Source: Panulirus ornatus (taxonomy: Eukaryota; Arthropoda; Malacostraca; Decapoda; Palinuridae). Taken from it: a stretch of DNA of 64,000 bases. The notes beneath the pieces are model-generated. The model did not search any database. It saw only the letters and a program-made list of their open reading frames with translations, and was not told the DNA's origin. The stretch spans positions 19,291,585-19,355,584 of the forward strand of contig NC_092264.1 in the NCBI RefSeq assembly GCF_036320965.1, given 5' to 3'. Below, piece after piece: positions 47,080-58,909 of the stretch (position 1 is its first letter; each line of letters starts with the position of its first letter). The position numbers and the translations under genes are program-made.

Positions 47080-47911
47080 AAGCAAAGATATGAGGTTTAG
47101 CAAAGTAGAGGGACATGTTAGCTGGGATATGAGTTTGAATGGAGAAAAACTGGATGAAGTGAAGTATTTCAGATATCTAGGAGTGGACATGGCGGCATAT
47201 GGAACCATGGAAGCGGTAATTAGTCATTGGATTAGTAAGCGGGCGAAGGTTTTGGGAGCAATAAGAAATGTGTGGAAGAGAGGTGGTTATCTTAGAAGGC
47301 GAAAATGGGTATAGTTGAAGGTAAATTGGTCCCAACAATGTTGTATGAATATAGGCATGGGCTGTAGATGAGGATATGCGAAAGAGAGCGGGGATGTGGT
47401 GTGAGAGGACTATGTGGTGTGAGATGGTGTAATCAAGTAGATAATGAAAGAGTGAGAGAGATGTGTGGTAATAAAAAGAGTGTGGTTGAGAGAGCAGAAG
47501 AGGGTGTGTTAAGATGGTTTGAACATATGGAAAGAATAAGTAAGAAGAGGTTGACAAAGGAGATATATTTGTCAGTAGTGGAAGGAACAAGGAGAAGCGG
47601 GATATCAAATTGGAGATGGAAGGATGGGGCGCAAAGGATTTTCAGCGATCGGGTCCTGAACATGCAGGAGGGTGGAAGGCGTGCAAGGAATAGAGTGAAT
47701 TGGAACGATGTGGTATACTGTTAGTGGACTGAACCAGGGAATATGAAGCGATTAGGGTAGACCATGGAAAGGTCTATGGGGCCTGGATGTGTATAGGGAG
47801 CTGTGGTTTCGGTGCATTACACATTAAGACTAGAAAATGAGTGTGAGTGGATGCGGCCTTTCTTTGTTCCCGGCGCACCTCGCTAACTAACGCGAAAACG
47901 ACGACCAAGTA

Positions 47912-47915
<4 letters not shown>
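47080..47915 (+). mobile_element. LINE family copy 9, decayed
   Basis: It begins at the segment equivalent to [12 protein letters not shown] and extends through a diverged C-terminal region and 3' UTR (GCGCACCTCGCTAACTAACG) to CAAGTATGAATATATA, where (AT)n begins. Frames are broken near 47310 and 47390. The divergence is similar to copies 2 and 6. Confidence 0.82.

Positions 47916-47916
<1 letters not shown>

Positions 47917-47976
<60 letters not shown>
47917..47976. repeat. (AT)n microsatellite between LINE copies 9 and 10
   Basis: A pure AT run separates the tail of one LINE from the truncated 5' side of the next, exactly as at 3377. Confidence 0.95.
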
Positions 47977-47978
<2 letters not shown>

Positions 47979-49542
47979 TGGTGTGCAAAGTGAGAGGGTT
48001 AGAGAAAATGATTTGGTAAACAGAGAAGAGGTAGTAAAAGCTTTGCGGAAGATGAAAGCCGGCAAGGCAGCAGGTTTGGATGGTATTGCAGTGGAATTTA
48101 TTAAAAAAAGGGGTGACTGTATTGTTGACTGGTTGGTAAGGTTATTTAATGTATGTATGACTCATGGTGAGGTGCCTGAGGATTGGCGGAATGCGTACAT
48201 AGTGCCATTGTACAAAGGCAAAGCGGATAAGAGTGAGTGCTCAAATTACAGAGGTATAAGTTTGTTGAGTATTCCTGGTAAATTATATGGGAGGGTATTT
48301 ATTGAGAGGGTGAAGGCATGTACAGAGCATCAGATTGGGGAAGAGCAGTGTGGTTTCAGAAGTGGTAGAGGATGTGTGGATCAGGTGTTTGCTTTGAAGA
48401 ATGTATGTGAGAAATACTTAGAAAAGCAAATGGATTTGTATGTAGCATTTATGGATCTGGAGAAGGCATATGATAGAGTTGATAGAGATGCTCTGTGGAA
48501 GGTATTAAGAATATATGGTGTGGGAGGCAAGTTGTTAGAAGCAGTGAAAAGTTTTTATCGAGGATGTAAGGCATGTGTACGTGTAGGAAGAGAGGAAAGT
48601 GATTGGTTCTCAGTGAATGTAGGTTTGCGGCAGGGGTGTGTGATGTCTCCATGGTTGTTTAATTTGTTTATGGATGGGGTTGTTAGGGAGGTGAATGCAA
48701 GAGTTTTGGAAAGAGGGGCAAGTATGAAGTGTGTTGTGGATGAGAGAGCTTGGGAAGTGAGTCAGTTGTTGTTCGCTGATGATACAGCGCTGGTGGCTGA
48801 TTCATGTGAGAAACTGCAGAAGCTGGTAACTGAGTTTGGTAAAGTGTGTGAAAGAAGAAAGTTAAGAGTAAATGTGAATAAGAGCAAGGTTATTAGGTAC
48901 AGTAGGATTGAGGGTCAAGTCAATTGGGAGGTAAGTTTGAATGGAGACAAACTGGAGGAAGTAAAGTGTTTTAGATATCTGGGAGTGGATCTGGCAGCGG
49001 ATGGAACCATGGAAGCGGAAGTGAATCATAGTGTGGGGGAGGGGGCGAAAATCCTAGGAGCCTTGAAGAATGTGTGGAAGTCGAGAACATTATCTCGGAA
49101 AGCAAAAATGGGTATGTTTGAAGGAATAGTGGTTCCAACAATGTTGTATGGTTGCGAGGCGTGGGCTATGGATAGAGTTGTGCGCAGGAGGGTGGATGTG
49201 CTGGAAATGAGATGTTTGAGGACAATGTGTGGTGTGAGGTGGTTTGATCGAGTAAGTAATGTAAGGGTAAGAGAGATGTGTGGAAATAAAAAGAGCGTGG
49301 TTGAGAGAACAAAAGAGGGTGTTTTGAAATGGTTTGGGCACATGGAGAGAATGAGTGAGGAAAGATTGACCAAGAGGATATATGTGTCGGAGGTGGAGGG
49401 AACGAGGAGAAGTGGGAGACCAAATTGGAGGTGGAAAGATGGAGTGAAAAAGATTTTGTGTGATCGGGGCCTGAACATGCAGGAGGGTGAAAGGAGGGCA
49501 AGGAATAGAGTGAATTGGAGCGATGTGGTATACCGGGGTTGA
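47977..49542 (+). CDS. Reverse transcriptase of LINE copy 10 (5'-truncated ORF)
   Basis: About 522 uninterrupted LINE codons, entered from the microsatellite so there is no native start. It contains [74 protein letters not shown] and the full C-terminal region ending VVYRG. All RT catalytic Asp residues are present. Compared with copy 5, about 70 N-terminal residues are lost. No endonuclease is encoded. Confidence 0.87.
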
Positions 49543-50004
49543 CGTGCTGTCAGTGGATTGAATCAGGGCATGTGAAGCGTCTGGGGTAAACCATGGAAAG
49601 TTGTGTGGGGCCTGGATGTGGAAAGGGAGCTGTGGTTTCGGGCATTATTGCATGACAGCTAGAGACTTGAGTGTGAACGAATGTGGCCTTTGTTGTCTTT
49701 TCCTAGTGCTACATCACACGCATGAGGTGGGAGGGGGATGGTATTCCATGTGTGGCGAGGTGGCGATGGGAATGAATAAAGGCAGACAGTGTGAATTGTG
49801 TGCATGGGTATATATGTGTGTGTCTGTGTGTGTATATATATATATGTGTACATTGAGATGTATAGGTATGTATATTTGCGTGTGTGGACGTGTATGTATA
49901 TACATTGTGTATGGGGGTGGGTTGGGCCATTTCTTTCGTCTGTTTCCTTGCGCTACCTCGCAAACGCGGGAGACAGCGACAAAGCAAAATAAGTAAATAA
50001 ATAA

Positions 50005-50005
<1 letters not shown>
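47977..50005 (+). mobile_element. LINE family copy 10, long 3' UTR form
   Basis: It starts at GGTGGTGTGCAAAGTGAG before the RT and runs to the canonical 3' end. It keeps the UTR block of about 254 bp shared with copy 3. The tail is AAGCAAAATAAGTAAATAAA-type, then (AT)n. Confidence 0.92.

Positions 50006-50083
<78 letters not shown>
50006..50083. repeat. (AT)n microsatellite between tail-to-tail LINE copies
   Basis: A pure AT run lies between the 3' tail of plus-strand copy 10 and the 3' tail of minus-strand copy 11. Confidence 0.95.
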
Positions 50084-50084
<1 letters not shown>

Positions 50085-50086
<2 letters not shown>

Positions 50087-50590
50087 TAACGCTCATACAT
50101 GCACATATACATATACATATCAGCATATATACATCAACATATACACATACAAAGACATATACATATATACACATATGTACATATTCACACTTGCTTGCCT
50201 TCATTCATTCTCTGCGCCACCCTGCCCCACAGGAAACAGCATCGCCACCCCCTGCGTCAGCGAGGTAGCGCCAGGAAAACAAACAAAAAATGCCTCATTC
50301 GTTCACACTCCGTCTCTAGTTGTCATGTGTAATGCACCGAAACCACAGCTCCTTATCCACATCCGGGCCCCAGAGTCCTTTCCATGGTATATCCCAGACA
50401 TTCCACATGCCCTGGTTCAGTCCATTGGCAGCACGTCGACCCCGGTATACCACATCGTTCCAATTCACTCTATTCCTTGCATGCCTCTCGCCCTCCTTAT
50501 GTTCAGGTCCTAATCGCTGAAAATCTTTTTCACTCCATCCTTCCACCTCCAATTTGGTCTCCCATTTCTACTCGTTCCCTCCACCTCTGA

Positions 50591-50665
<75 letters not shown>

Positions 50666-51655
50666 CAACCTTTCCTCACTCATTCTCTCCATTTGACCAA
50701 ACCACTTCAATATACACTCTTCTGCTCTCTCAACCACACTCTTTTTATTACCACACATCTCTCTTACCCTTTCATTACTTACGTGATCAAACCACCTCAC
50801 ACCACATGTTGTCCTCAGACATTTCATTTCCGACACATCCACCCTCCTCCGCACAACCCTATCTACAGCCCATGCCTCGTAGCCATATAACATTGTTGGA
50901 ACCATTATTCCTTCAAACATACCTATTTTTGCTCTCCGAGATAACGTTCTCGCCTTCCACACATTCTTCAACGCTCCCAGAACCTTCGCCCCCTCCCCCA
51001 CCCTGTGACTCTCATCCGCTTCCATGGTTCCATCCGCTGCTAAGTTCACTCCCAGATATCTAAAACACTTCACTTCCTCCAGTTTTTCTCCATTCAAACT
51101 TACCTCCCAGTTGACTTGTCCCTGAACCCTACTGTACCTAATAACCTTGCTCTTATTCACATTTACTCTCAGCTTTCTTCTTTCACACACTTTACCAAAC
51201 TCAGTCACCTACTTCTGCAGTTTCTCACCCGAATCAGACACCAGCGCTGTATCATCAGCGAACAACAACTAACTCACTTCCCAAGCTCTCTCATCCACAA
51301 CAGACTTCATACTTGCCCCTCTCTCCAAAACTCTTGCATTCACCTCCCTAACTACTCCATCCATAAACAAATTAAACAACCATGGAGATATCACGCACCC
51401 CTGCCGCAAACCGACATTCACTGGGAACCTATCACTCTCCTCTCTTCATACTATTACACATACCTTTCATCCTTATAAATGCTTTTCACTGCTACTAGCA
51501 ACTTACCTCCCACACCAGATACTCGTAAAACCTTCCACAGAGCATCTCTGTCAAATGCTTTCTCCAGATCCATAAATGTTACATACAATTCCATCTGTTT
51601 TTCTAATTATATCTCATGCACATTCTTGAAAGCAAACACCTTATCCACTCATCCT
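50085..51655 (-). mobile_element. LINE family copy 11, interrupted by (TA)n
   Basis: A minus-strand copy running from the RT segment near VFALKNV (about 51650) to the 3' tail at about 50085-50290 (GACGCAGGGGGTGGCGATGC-type UTR). The RT palm is readable in pieces but has stops and frameshifts. The C-terminal part is open on the minus strand (50510-51208) only because a (TA)n insertion kept frame. The UTR belongs to the same diverged type as copy 2. Confidence 0.85.
50594..50661. repeat. (TA)n expansion inside the LINE copy 11 reading frame
   Basis: Intact copies encode RIYVSEVEG (AGGATATATGTG) at this point. Here the ATATAT has become about 68 bp of TA, flanked by LTN on one side and KSEVEG on the other. 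Confidence 0.9.
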
Positions 51656-51664
51656 CCATATATA

Positions 51665-52130
51665 TATTCCGCTTCCGCCTTACAATGGTTACACCGTGAG
51701 CGAGAGGTTTACCATCAGCGAAACAATCATCAGCGAAACAATCATTATCAGGAGCAGAGGTTCCATAGGGAGAGTCTCGATGCGGAGTCCGTCATGTGTC
51801 TGCTCCTGCCTGGAGTGCATTGTTTATCATTAAGTATCATGAAGGTCAATTTTTGAATATTAGTTTGGGCTGATGTCACTAATATTGCATTATTTGAATT
51901 TGACTTTTATGCGAAAACATGATAGAGGTTTCCATCTTGGAGCATGTGTGTCATAAACTTGTTATCCAATGAAGGCGTATGTGCCACGGTTAGCTGTCAC
52001 GGTGTACTGGTGGTTTCCGGGGGTGATGACCCTCATACACCGCGTAGCACGATGGGTCATGCGGTTCTAGCGTGACCTTGAGAGTCTTGAAGTTGACCTT
52101 TGGTCAGGGGAGTGATGTGGCAACTCTGGC
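51665..52130. other. Unique noncoding stretch
   Basis: It holds a short direct repeat CATCAGCGAAACAATCAT and no supported gene. Confidence 0.45.
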
Positions 52131-52136
52131 AAAAGT

Positions 52137-53382
52137 TGTGACCATGATGATGGTGGACCAACATGATGATGGTGGACCAACATGATGATGGTGGACCAAC
52201 ATGGTGATGGTAGACCAACATGATGATGGTGGACCAACATGATGATGGTGGACCAACATGATGATAGTGGACCAACATGATGATGGTGGACCAACATGAT
52301 GATGGTGGACCAACATGATGATGGTGGACCAACATGATGATGGTGGACCAACAAGATGATGGTGGACCAACATGATGATGGTGGACCAACATGATGATGG
52401 TGGACCAACATGATGATGGTGGACCAACATGATGATGGTGGACCAACATGATGATGATGGACCAACATGATGATGGTGGACCAACATGGTGATGGTGGAC
52501 CAACATGATGATGGTGGACCAACATGATGATGGTGGACCAACATGATGATGGTGGACCAACATGATGATGGTGGACCAACATGATGATGGTGGACCAACA
52601 AGATGATGGTGGACCAACATGATGATGGTGGACCAACATGATGATGGTGGACCAACATGATGATGGTAGACCAACATGATGATGATGGACCAACATGCTG
52701 ATGGTGGACCAACATGATGATGGTGGACCAACTTGATGATGGTGGACCAACATGATGATGATGGACCAACATGATGATGGTGGACCAACATGATGATGGT
52801 GGACCAACATGATGATGGTGGACCAACATGATGATGGTGGACCAACATGATGATGGTGGACCAACATGCTGATGGTGGACCAACATGATGATGGTGGACC
52901 AACTTGATGATGGTGGACCAACATGATGATGATGGACCAACATGATGATGGTGGACCAACATGATGATGGTGGACCAACATGATGATGGTGGACCAACAT
53001 GATGATGGTGGACCAACATGATGATGGTGGACCAACATGATGATGGTGGACCAACATGATGATGGTGGACCAACATGATGATGGTGGACCAACATGATGA
53101 TGATGGACCAACTTGATGATGATGGACCAACATGATGATGATGGACCAACATGATGATGGTGGACCAACTTGATGATGATGGACCAACTTGATGATGATG
53201 GACCAACATGATGATGATGGACCAACATGATGATGGTGGACCAACATGATGATGATGGACCAACTTGATGATGATGGACCAACATGATGATGATGGACCA
53301 ACATGATGATGGTGGACCAACATGATGATGATGGACCAACTTGATGATGATGGACCAACATGATGATGGTGGACCAACATCT
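52137..53382. repeat. Minisatellite, 19-bp unit, about 65 copies, with higher-order blocks
   Basis: Units GATGATGGTGGACCAACAT. The variants CATGCTG, ACTTGATG and GATGATGATGG mark the structure: the CATGCTG variant at 52694 recurs at 52865, 171 bp (9 units) away, with the same following variants. Three minus-strand frames are open for over 400 codons, all artefacts of a stop-free period. Confidence 0.95.
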
Positions 53383-53384
53383 CA

Positions 53385-54105
53385 CAGTAAATTAGATGAG
53401 CAAGGTAGTGGAATTTCACATGAGAATGTGATCATCAACCGAGAGAATATGGAAATATCTACAGTTTCAGTAAGATGGCTCCAGTATATCCTCACCACCC
53501 GGGACCAACACCACATCAGGAGCTGCTTCAACTGTCATACAAACTATTATGTACTGAGGACCAGACCAGCATCCACCACTGGGGCCCCAAGTCCAACTCA
53601 GAATCCATACTGTGGGAGCATCAGGGATTTTTACTAAGAAGAACAAGTGAGAACACGACCCTCTGCCGCCAGGATCATTTTCTCGACTACCTGTGACGTG
53701 AAAGAGATTCTGCTACTTGACGGTACAATATGCTTCGTGAAATGACACAGGGCGGTTATGATGGTGTGTCTCAGCCTGTATCCACACCCCGGCCTGCCAC
53801 ACGTCTGCTGTGTGTCCACATGGCTTGACTCGCCATATAGCCAGACCCGCCTCACACCTGTACTTGAGGTGCCTTGTCGCTGCTGCTCAACATAAGATAT
53901 GGTTGATGTCCACCGCGTGCCGTCGCTCACCGCACAGATGCACCACATGGATCACTTGGCCACATTCGAGCCACATAACCACAATAGACGCTGAAGCCTC
54001 GTAGCCAGACTAGAGCCACTTGTCGACCACACCAGGGGCCACTTGCACACTAAGATCCCCAGGTCATGCTACTCTCATAATCATGTAGGGGACTTGTTGA
54101 CCTCA
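53385..54105. other. Unique stretch, possible small ORF only
   Basis: An ATG at 53475 (AAGATGG context, shortly after an ACAGTTTCAG acceptor-like site) opens 73 codons to 53696 (MAPVYPHHPGPTPHQELLQL and others). No domain or conservation evidence is available, so I leave it unannotated as a gene. Confidence 0.3.
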
Positions 54106-54540
54106 CTGTAGTGATGACAGGTGGTGGCAGTGGTGATGACAGGTGGTGGCAGTGCTGTCTGGTGTGCCGTAAGGAGATGGTGGGCGTGGGTTGTCACTGC
54201 CCACTTGGTTGGTGTCGGCTTCAGACCTGCAGACGCCAGAGGGCGCACGGCCCATGGGTCTGGAGAGGCGCAGGTGACGGCCTGGTGGGTGGCGTGGCGT
54301 GGCGGGCGTGGGTGGTGGTGAGGCTCCTGGCCACCGCTGCCGCCACCAGTGTCATCCCCGCCGCTCTTGCCGCCGGGCCACACACACACGCCTGCCTCTG
54401 GTGGCACCTCACTCTGAAAGTGGCACCGCTGTCCAGGCGCGTTCATCCCGAGACCCAGGGAGGAGGAGGAGCGACCGGCGACATATGCTGTACATATCAC
54501 TAGTGTGTCTCATGATCCACAGGCCAGGTGAAGGATGATG
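54106..54540. other. GC-rich island of unknown function
   Basis: Local GC content is clearly higher than the surroundings. Several frames are open on both strands, including an Ala/Val-rich run (RLLATAAATSVIPAALAAG) on the plus strand. I cannot choose a coding frame. A CpG-rich promoter or an exon are both possible. Confidence 0.35.
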
Positions 54541-55300
54541 GAGGAGGATGAGTAGCTCACGACGGTGCGACACGATACGTCGTCCTTCCGGGGAAACATG
54601 AGTTGCGTCTCTACCTCCTGACCAGTGTCAAGCTGACTGAGTGTACAGTACCTGTGAGAATATTTCTTCTTACAGTGGACGAAAGGTGTTGCGAGAACCA
54701 GGGTTCCTCACACCACCACCCTCATCCTTGCACCAGCCACTCACACACTGGACAACCTAACGATCTTAACAAAATTTGACATGCGGAGAAAACGGACGTG
54801 ATGATTCTGGTGTTGACGGGGCGCTCCGCGTTTTTGTTGAGTTACCTGCATCACATGTGGGGCATACAGTGGAAGAGAGGCATGTTTGGCATCGTCTAGT
54901 GGCATACAACGTATTCATCGCCTACAGTGCTGTACTGAGGCTTCTAGAAGGGTTGGTGACCCTGGGCAAGCTGATCTAGGCTGCTGCTGGTGTTGGTGAT
55001 GGCAGGAGATGCTAGTGACCTGTTGTAGATCTTGCCAGGCTTTGTGTTCAAACTGTTCATCAGTTCATAAAGTCGCATAACAATTAAGACTGACATTGTA
55101 CTCCTTTAAGACTGATCCACACATAAGTGTACTTCTTATGTAATATAAGAAAATGAAAATCTAACGTTTCATATAGAATTGCCATTTTGAGCGTGGAACA
55201 GAGAAACTCTGCCAAGATTAGCTACTTGTGCCAGTGTACCAGCGCCTCAGACTGAGGAGGACAAGTCACGAACCTGCTGCCAACACCCAGGTGGACGCAG
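54541..55300. other. Unique noncoding stretch
   Basis: No supported gene. Confidence 0.45.
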
Positions 55301-55348
55301 ACGAAGTACTCCTGGGAGGGTACGGAAGTACTCCTGGGAGGGTACGGG
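55301..55348. repeat. Short duplication, 22-bp unit, 2 copies
   Basis: Two copies of GAAGTACTCCTGGGAGGGTA. Confidence 0.85.
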
Positions 55349-55940
55349 AATACTGTAAAAGAAAATGATGTATTCCCTTAATGGTGCATACATTTATAAC
55401 ACGTCATATACATTATAGCTGTCGTAGAAATAGTTTCCATCAGGTTGAGGTGGGTCAAGTTAACTCCGAGAAGAACAGCCGATGCTACAGTGAGTCATTA
55501 GCTTTACCTGTGTACGTGATAGCAGAGTGGGCTGGTGTAGGCCCGCCGTCTGGCACCGAGTGCATCAGGTGGCAGGAACCAGTGCCGCCGCTCAGATGGT
55601 GTCAGCGCCTCATTCTCCCTGGTCAGTACCCTGCTTGTAGCATTGCTGCGACGAGTAGGTAAATAGAAAAGTTGAAAATAAGTGATGTTTATCATCACAC
55701 ATTATTGTTAACATCAGAGATAGTACACCATCTTTGAGAGAATAGATTTTCAAGAGTGGATAATGAACTTGTAAAGCATAGAGAAAGCACCAGGAAAGAT
55801 TAATTGTATATGATCAGAAGAGTTGATGTGAGGTTGTGTGGTGTATGGAAATCAGTGAGTTGGAACTATGAGGTACCATCGGCTTGTGCTTGAGTGCGTG
55901 TGAGTATCGTCACTCACGCCTCGCCCGGCCTTACTTTACT
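55349..55940. other. Unique stretch upstream of exon B
   Basis: No supported gene. It becomes GC-richer toward the right. Confidence 0.4.
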
Positions 55941-55944
55941 CAAG

Positions 55945-55950
55945 TCAGTG
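55945..55950 (+). promoter_or_regulatory. Weak candidate initiator upstream of exon B
   Basis: AAG TCAGTG matches the arthropod Inr hexamer TCAGTx about 280 bp before the exon B ATG. No TATA box or clear downstream element is seen. A hexamer match alone is weak. Confidence 0.2.
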
Positions 55951-55984
55951 TAACTGTTGGTAGTGATCGGCCGGCTCTCTGCCG

Positions 55985-56130
55985 AGCCAGTGCCTTGTGT
56001 CGTGCCTCACTACCAAGCCAGTGTCCTGTGTCGTGCCTCACTACCAAGCCAGTGTCCTGTGTCGTGCCTCACTACCAAGCTAGTGTCCTGTGTCGTGCCT
56101 CACTACCAAGCCACTGTCCTGTGTCGTGCC
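55985..56130. repeat. Minisatellite, 31-bp unit, about 4.7 copies, in putative 5' UTR
   Basis: The units carry CCTCACTACCAAGCCAGTGT and CCTGTGTCGTG. The array ends about 100 bp before the exon B start codon and its last unit is diverged. Confidence 0.92.
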
Positions 56131-56227
56131 CTACCACCACACCCACCAAGCGTCTCCAGTAAGCTCTCATCTAATAGCAAACGTGGCGGGGGTAGCGAAT
56201 TGTGGGGGTGATGGGTGGGACAAGACG

Positions 56228-57103
56228 ATGACCACAAACATGACAGTTGTGGAGGGAGCCGCCACTCCCTCTTCATCACCGCCGGCGTCCACTAACGACC
56301 AGCTCAGTGATGACCCAATCAACGATGATTTACTGCCCGACGACCCACTCAGGGCGGCCGTCCTCGCCAACTATGAAAACCTTGAGGATACTCTGGCAGA
56401 AACACCCATCTTGAGAGGTTGCGACGACGAACCCTCTATAATTGGCTCCCATGGCCTTCCCCTCCTCAAGTTTGCTCCATCCACTCCTCTCTCTGCCAGT
56501 CCAGGCTCTCCACCACCCACTTTAGGAGATCCGCTCCTCCCGACGCCCCCCACTAGTCCTGTCAGTATTCATGTTTTTGATTCCGACGAAGAGTCTCCCT
56601 GTGGAGACATCACCACACCACTAAAATTTGACAGCAGCGAGTTCACGTGGCGACGGTCCGAGGAGGTACCAGAGCCACGGCTGACTCCCCCGCGAGTCAT
56701 CCCCACCATCGACTACCTGCAGGTACCACCCCATCACCGCGCCAAGCTTAGGAAACGTGGCCGTGTCTCCTTCAGTAGGGGCTCCATTGACTCTAGCGCG
56801 TCTCCCAGCCCGTCAGCGTGTTCCATGCTGCCCGAGGACACGGTCGTCAGCACGCCGGAGCCACCAGAGAAGCCCCCGGAAGATGACCTGGCGAAAGATC
56901 CAACACAGATTAACGGTGGCGTGCAGCAGGCGACCACCAGCCCTGTGGTGGAAACTGTGGGCAACCTCAGCGCCGCCAACTGCGTCATCAAGATCCCCAA
57001 GAAGCAGCGGAAGCCATCCTTCTCCAAGATCGACATCCCCTGCTACCACCGCCGCCCCTCCGGCCAGGCTCTTGATGTCAACTATGACTACACCTTCACC
57101 GTG
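56228..57103 (+). CDS. 5' coding exon B of an unrecognised large gene
   Basis: A 292-codon segment from an ATG (AAGACGATGACC) to a consensus donor, with GC-rich, exon-like codon use that contrasts with its surroundings. The protein is Pro/Ser/Asp-rich and probably disordered. It has an acidic DDPINDDLLPDDP at about residues 28-40, proline-directed phosphosite clusters (SP/TP) at 85-110 and 192-196, an acidic FDSDEES at 117-123, a basic block LRKRGRVSFSRGS at 174-186, and a basic C-terminal part with KIPKKQRKPSFSKIDIP at 255-271. There is no signal peptide or membrane segment. I do not recognise the family. Length, composition and phase resemble exon A, which is why I suggest alternative leaders of one gene. 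The upstream boundary is unclear: it could be a first exon, or follow a weak acceptor near 56159 or 56177. Confidence 0.72.
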
Positions 57104-57109
57104 GTAAGT
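57101..57109 (+). promoter_or_regulatory. 5' splice site of exon B
   Basis: GTG|GTAAGT, cut after 57103, phase 0. GTAAGT is the optimal donor. The frame stays open for 65 further codons to TAG at 57299-57301, with an AATAAA at about 57219-57225, so an intron-retained or alternatively terminated form is conceivable. Confidence 0.7.
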
Positions 57110-57309
57110 GTAGCTCCTCCACCTCACAAACCCTCTAGAAGTAAGCGAGATTTGCCGCGGCTGTACGTGAAGAGGAGTGATAACAGAGGGTCTGATGAAG
57201 ATGGTATCTACTGGAGAATAATAAAAAGATTTAACATTTCTAATTTGTATAAACTGAGACAGGATAGTAAAGCTGAAGACTTCTTTCCAGACAAAAACTA
57301 GAGGAAAAG

Positions 57310-57800
57310 TAGCCGTGATAAAGCTCCATGTAGCAAGGAAAGACTATACTGACTAGGAAATTTTATAGGAAAGTGTGAGGGGAAAACATTCTAATTTATG
57401 CAGTGGATACCATAGGGAGGAGATGTCATATTATTCTCACATCTTAAAAGAAAAAGTTTATGTATTTATCATAATGACCTTCCTTAGGTTAGGTCATTGA
57501 AAATTGATATAACCTCGTGGTGATTTGATAATCTTGTAGTGATGTAATTGTATTGATAGTCTTGTCCTTAACATCTGCCGGTTCCTTAATGCTGTGTTCT
57601 ATCATCCTAATGCCATATAAAATATATGGCATTATATGGCAATATATGGCATTTATTGCATTATTCTTTACTGTTATTCCTGCGTCTCTAACTTGAAGAA
57701 ATTGTAAGTGTTCTGTTGTCAGGATTACCTGATATTTTGAGAATTTGTTACATGCATCCGAAGCCCACGCTTCTGTAATAGAATAATGTTGTGTCTGTAG
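57310..57800. other. AT-rich intron-like sequence
   Basis: No supported gene. A short tandem of ATATGGCATT lies at about 57620-57660. Confidence 0.5.
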
Positions 57801-57804
57801 TGTA

Positions 57805-58165
57805 GGTGTCTGTGGGGTAGATGTCTGGTGGGTAGATGTCTGTAGGTTAGGTGTGTGTAGGGTACATGTCTGTAGGGTAGGTGTGTGTAGGGTACATGTC
57901 TGTAGGGTAGGTGTGTGTAGGGTACATGTCTGTAGGGTAGGTGTGTGTAGGGTACATGTCTGTAGGGTAGGTGTGTGTAGGGTACATGTCTGTAGGTTAG
58001 GTGTGTGTAGGGTACATGTCTGTAGGGTAGGTGTGTGTAGGGTACATGTCTGTAGTGTAGGTGTGTGTAGGGTACATGTCTGTAGGGTAGGTGTGTGTAG
58101 GGTACATGTCTATAGGGTAGGTGTGTGTAGGGTACATGTCTGTAGGGTAGGTATGTGTAGGTCAG
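57805..58165. repeat. Minisatellite, 30-bp unit, about 12 copies
   Basis: The units carry TCTGTAGGGTAGGTGTGTGT and AGGGTACATG. A stop-free plus frame gives CRVHVCRVGV repeats, an artefact of the ten-codon period. Confidence 0.94.
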
Positions 58166-58349
58166 GTGTCTGATTCTTTATATGGTTAATTTCTAAGAGA
58201 CGGAATTATTTTTGTTCTTTTTATTCGTTTTAGTGGGTTTTTTTTTTAATGAAATTTGGTGACCAGAACTGAACAACATATTCTGATCTAGGTCGAAGTA
58301 GAGCGATGTATAGAATGGGGTATCGATGGTATAATGAAATGAGTTAAGG

Positions 58350-58762
58350 AAGGCCATATTGATCATCAGTTAGTTAAGGAAGGCCATATTGATCATCAGT
58401 TAGTTAAGGAAGGCCCTTTGATCGTCAGTTAGTTAAGGAAGGCCATATTGATCATCAGTTAGTTAAGGAAGGCCATATTGATCATCAGTTAGTTAAGGAA
58501 GGCCCTTTGATCATCAGTTAGTTAAGGAAGGCCATATTGATCATCAGTTAGTTAAGGAAGGCCATATTGATCATCAGTTAGTTAAGGAAGGCCATATTGA
58601 TCATCAGTTAGTTAAGGAAGGCCATATTGATCATCAGTTAGTTAAGGAAGGCCATATTGATCATCAGTTAGTTAAGGAAGGCCATATTGATCATCAGTTA
58701 GTTAAGGAAGGCCATTTGATCGTCAGTTAGTTAAGGAAGGCCATATTGATCATCAGTTAGTG
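58350..58762. repeat. Minisatellite, 30-bp unit (28-29-bp variants), about 14 copies
   Basis: The units carry GTTAGTTAAGGAAGGCCATA and TTGATCATCA. Three units have lost 1-2 bp (GGCCCTTTGATC, GGCCATTTGATC). Confidence 0.93.
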
Positions 58763-58909
58763 TGTGTTGTCGACCATGTTGATCTTCAGGTATCACTTCA
58801 CTTGTTAGGTTGGAAGTTTTTCGTGCTTTCAGGATTCATTCGTGTCCTTACATGATACACTGGTGCGGCGGGTATGGCCGGGAGTGTGCCCGCTTGACGC
58901 TGAACTGAG

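Noticed and set aside
52057..53419. Three overlapping minus-strand ORFs of over 400 codons
   Set aside because: The 19-bp period without stops opens all three frames at once, which is a repeat artefact and not three genes.
53475..53696. 73-codon ORF after an acceptor-like site
   Set aside because: The start context is fair but there is no domain, no donor and a length compatible with chance.
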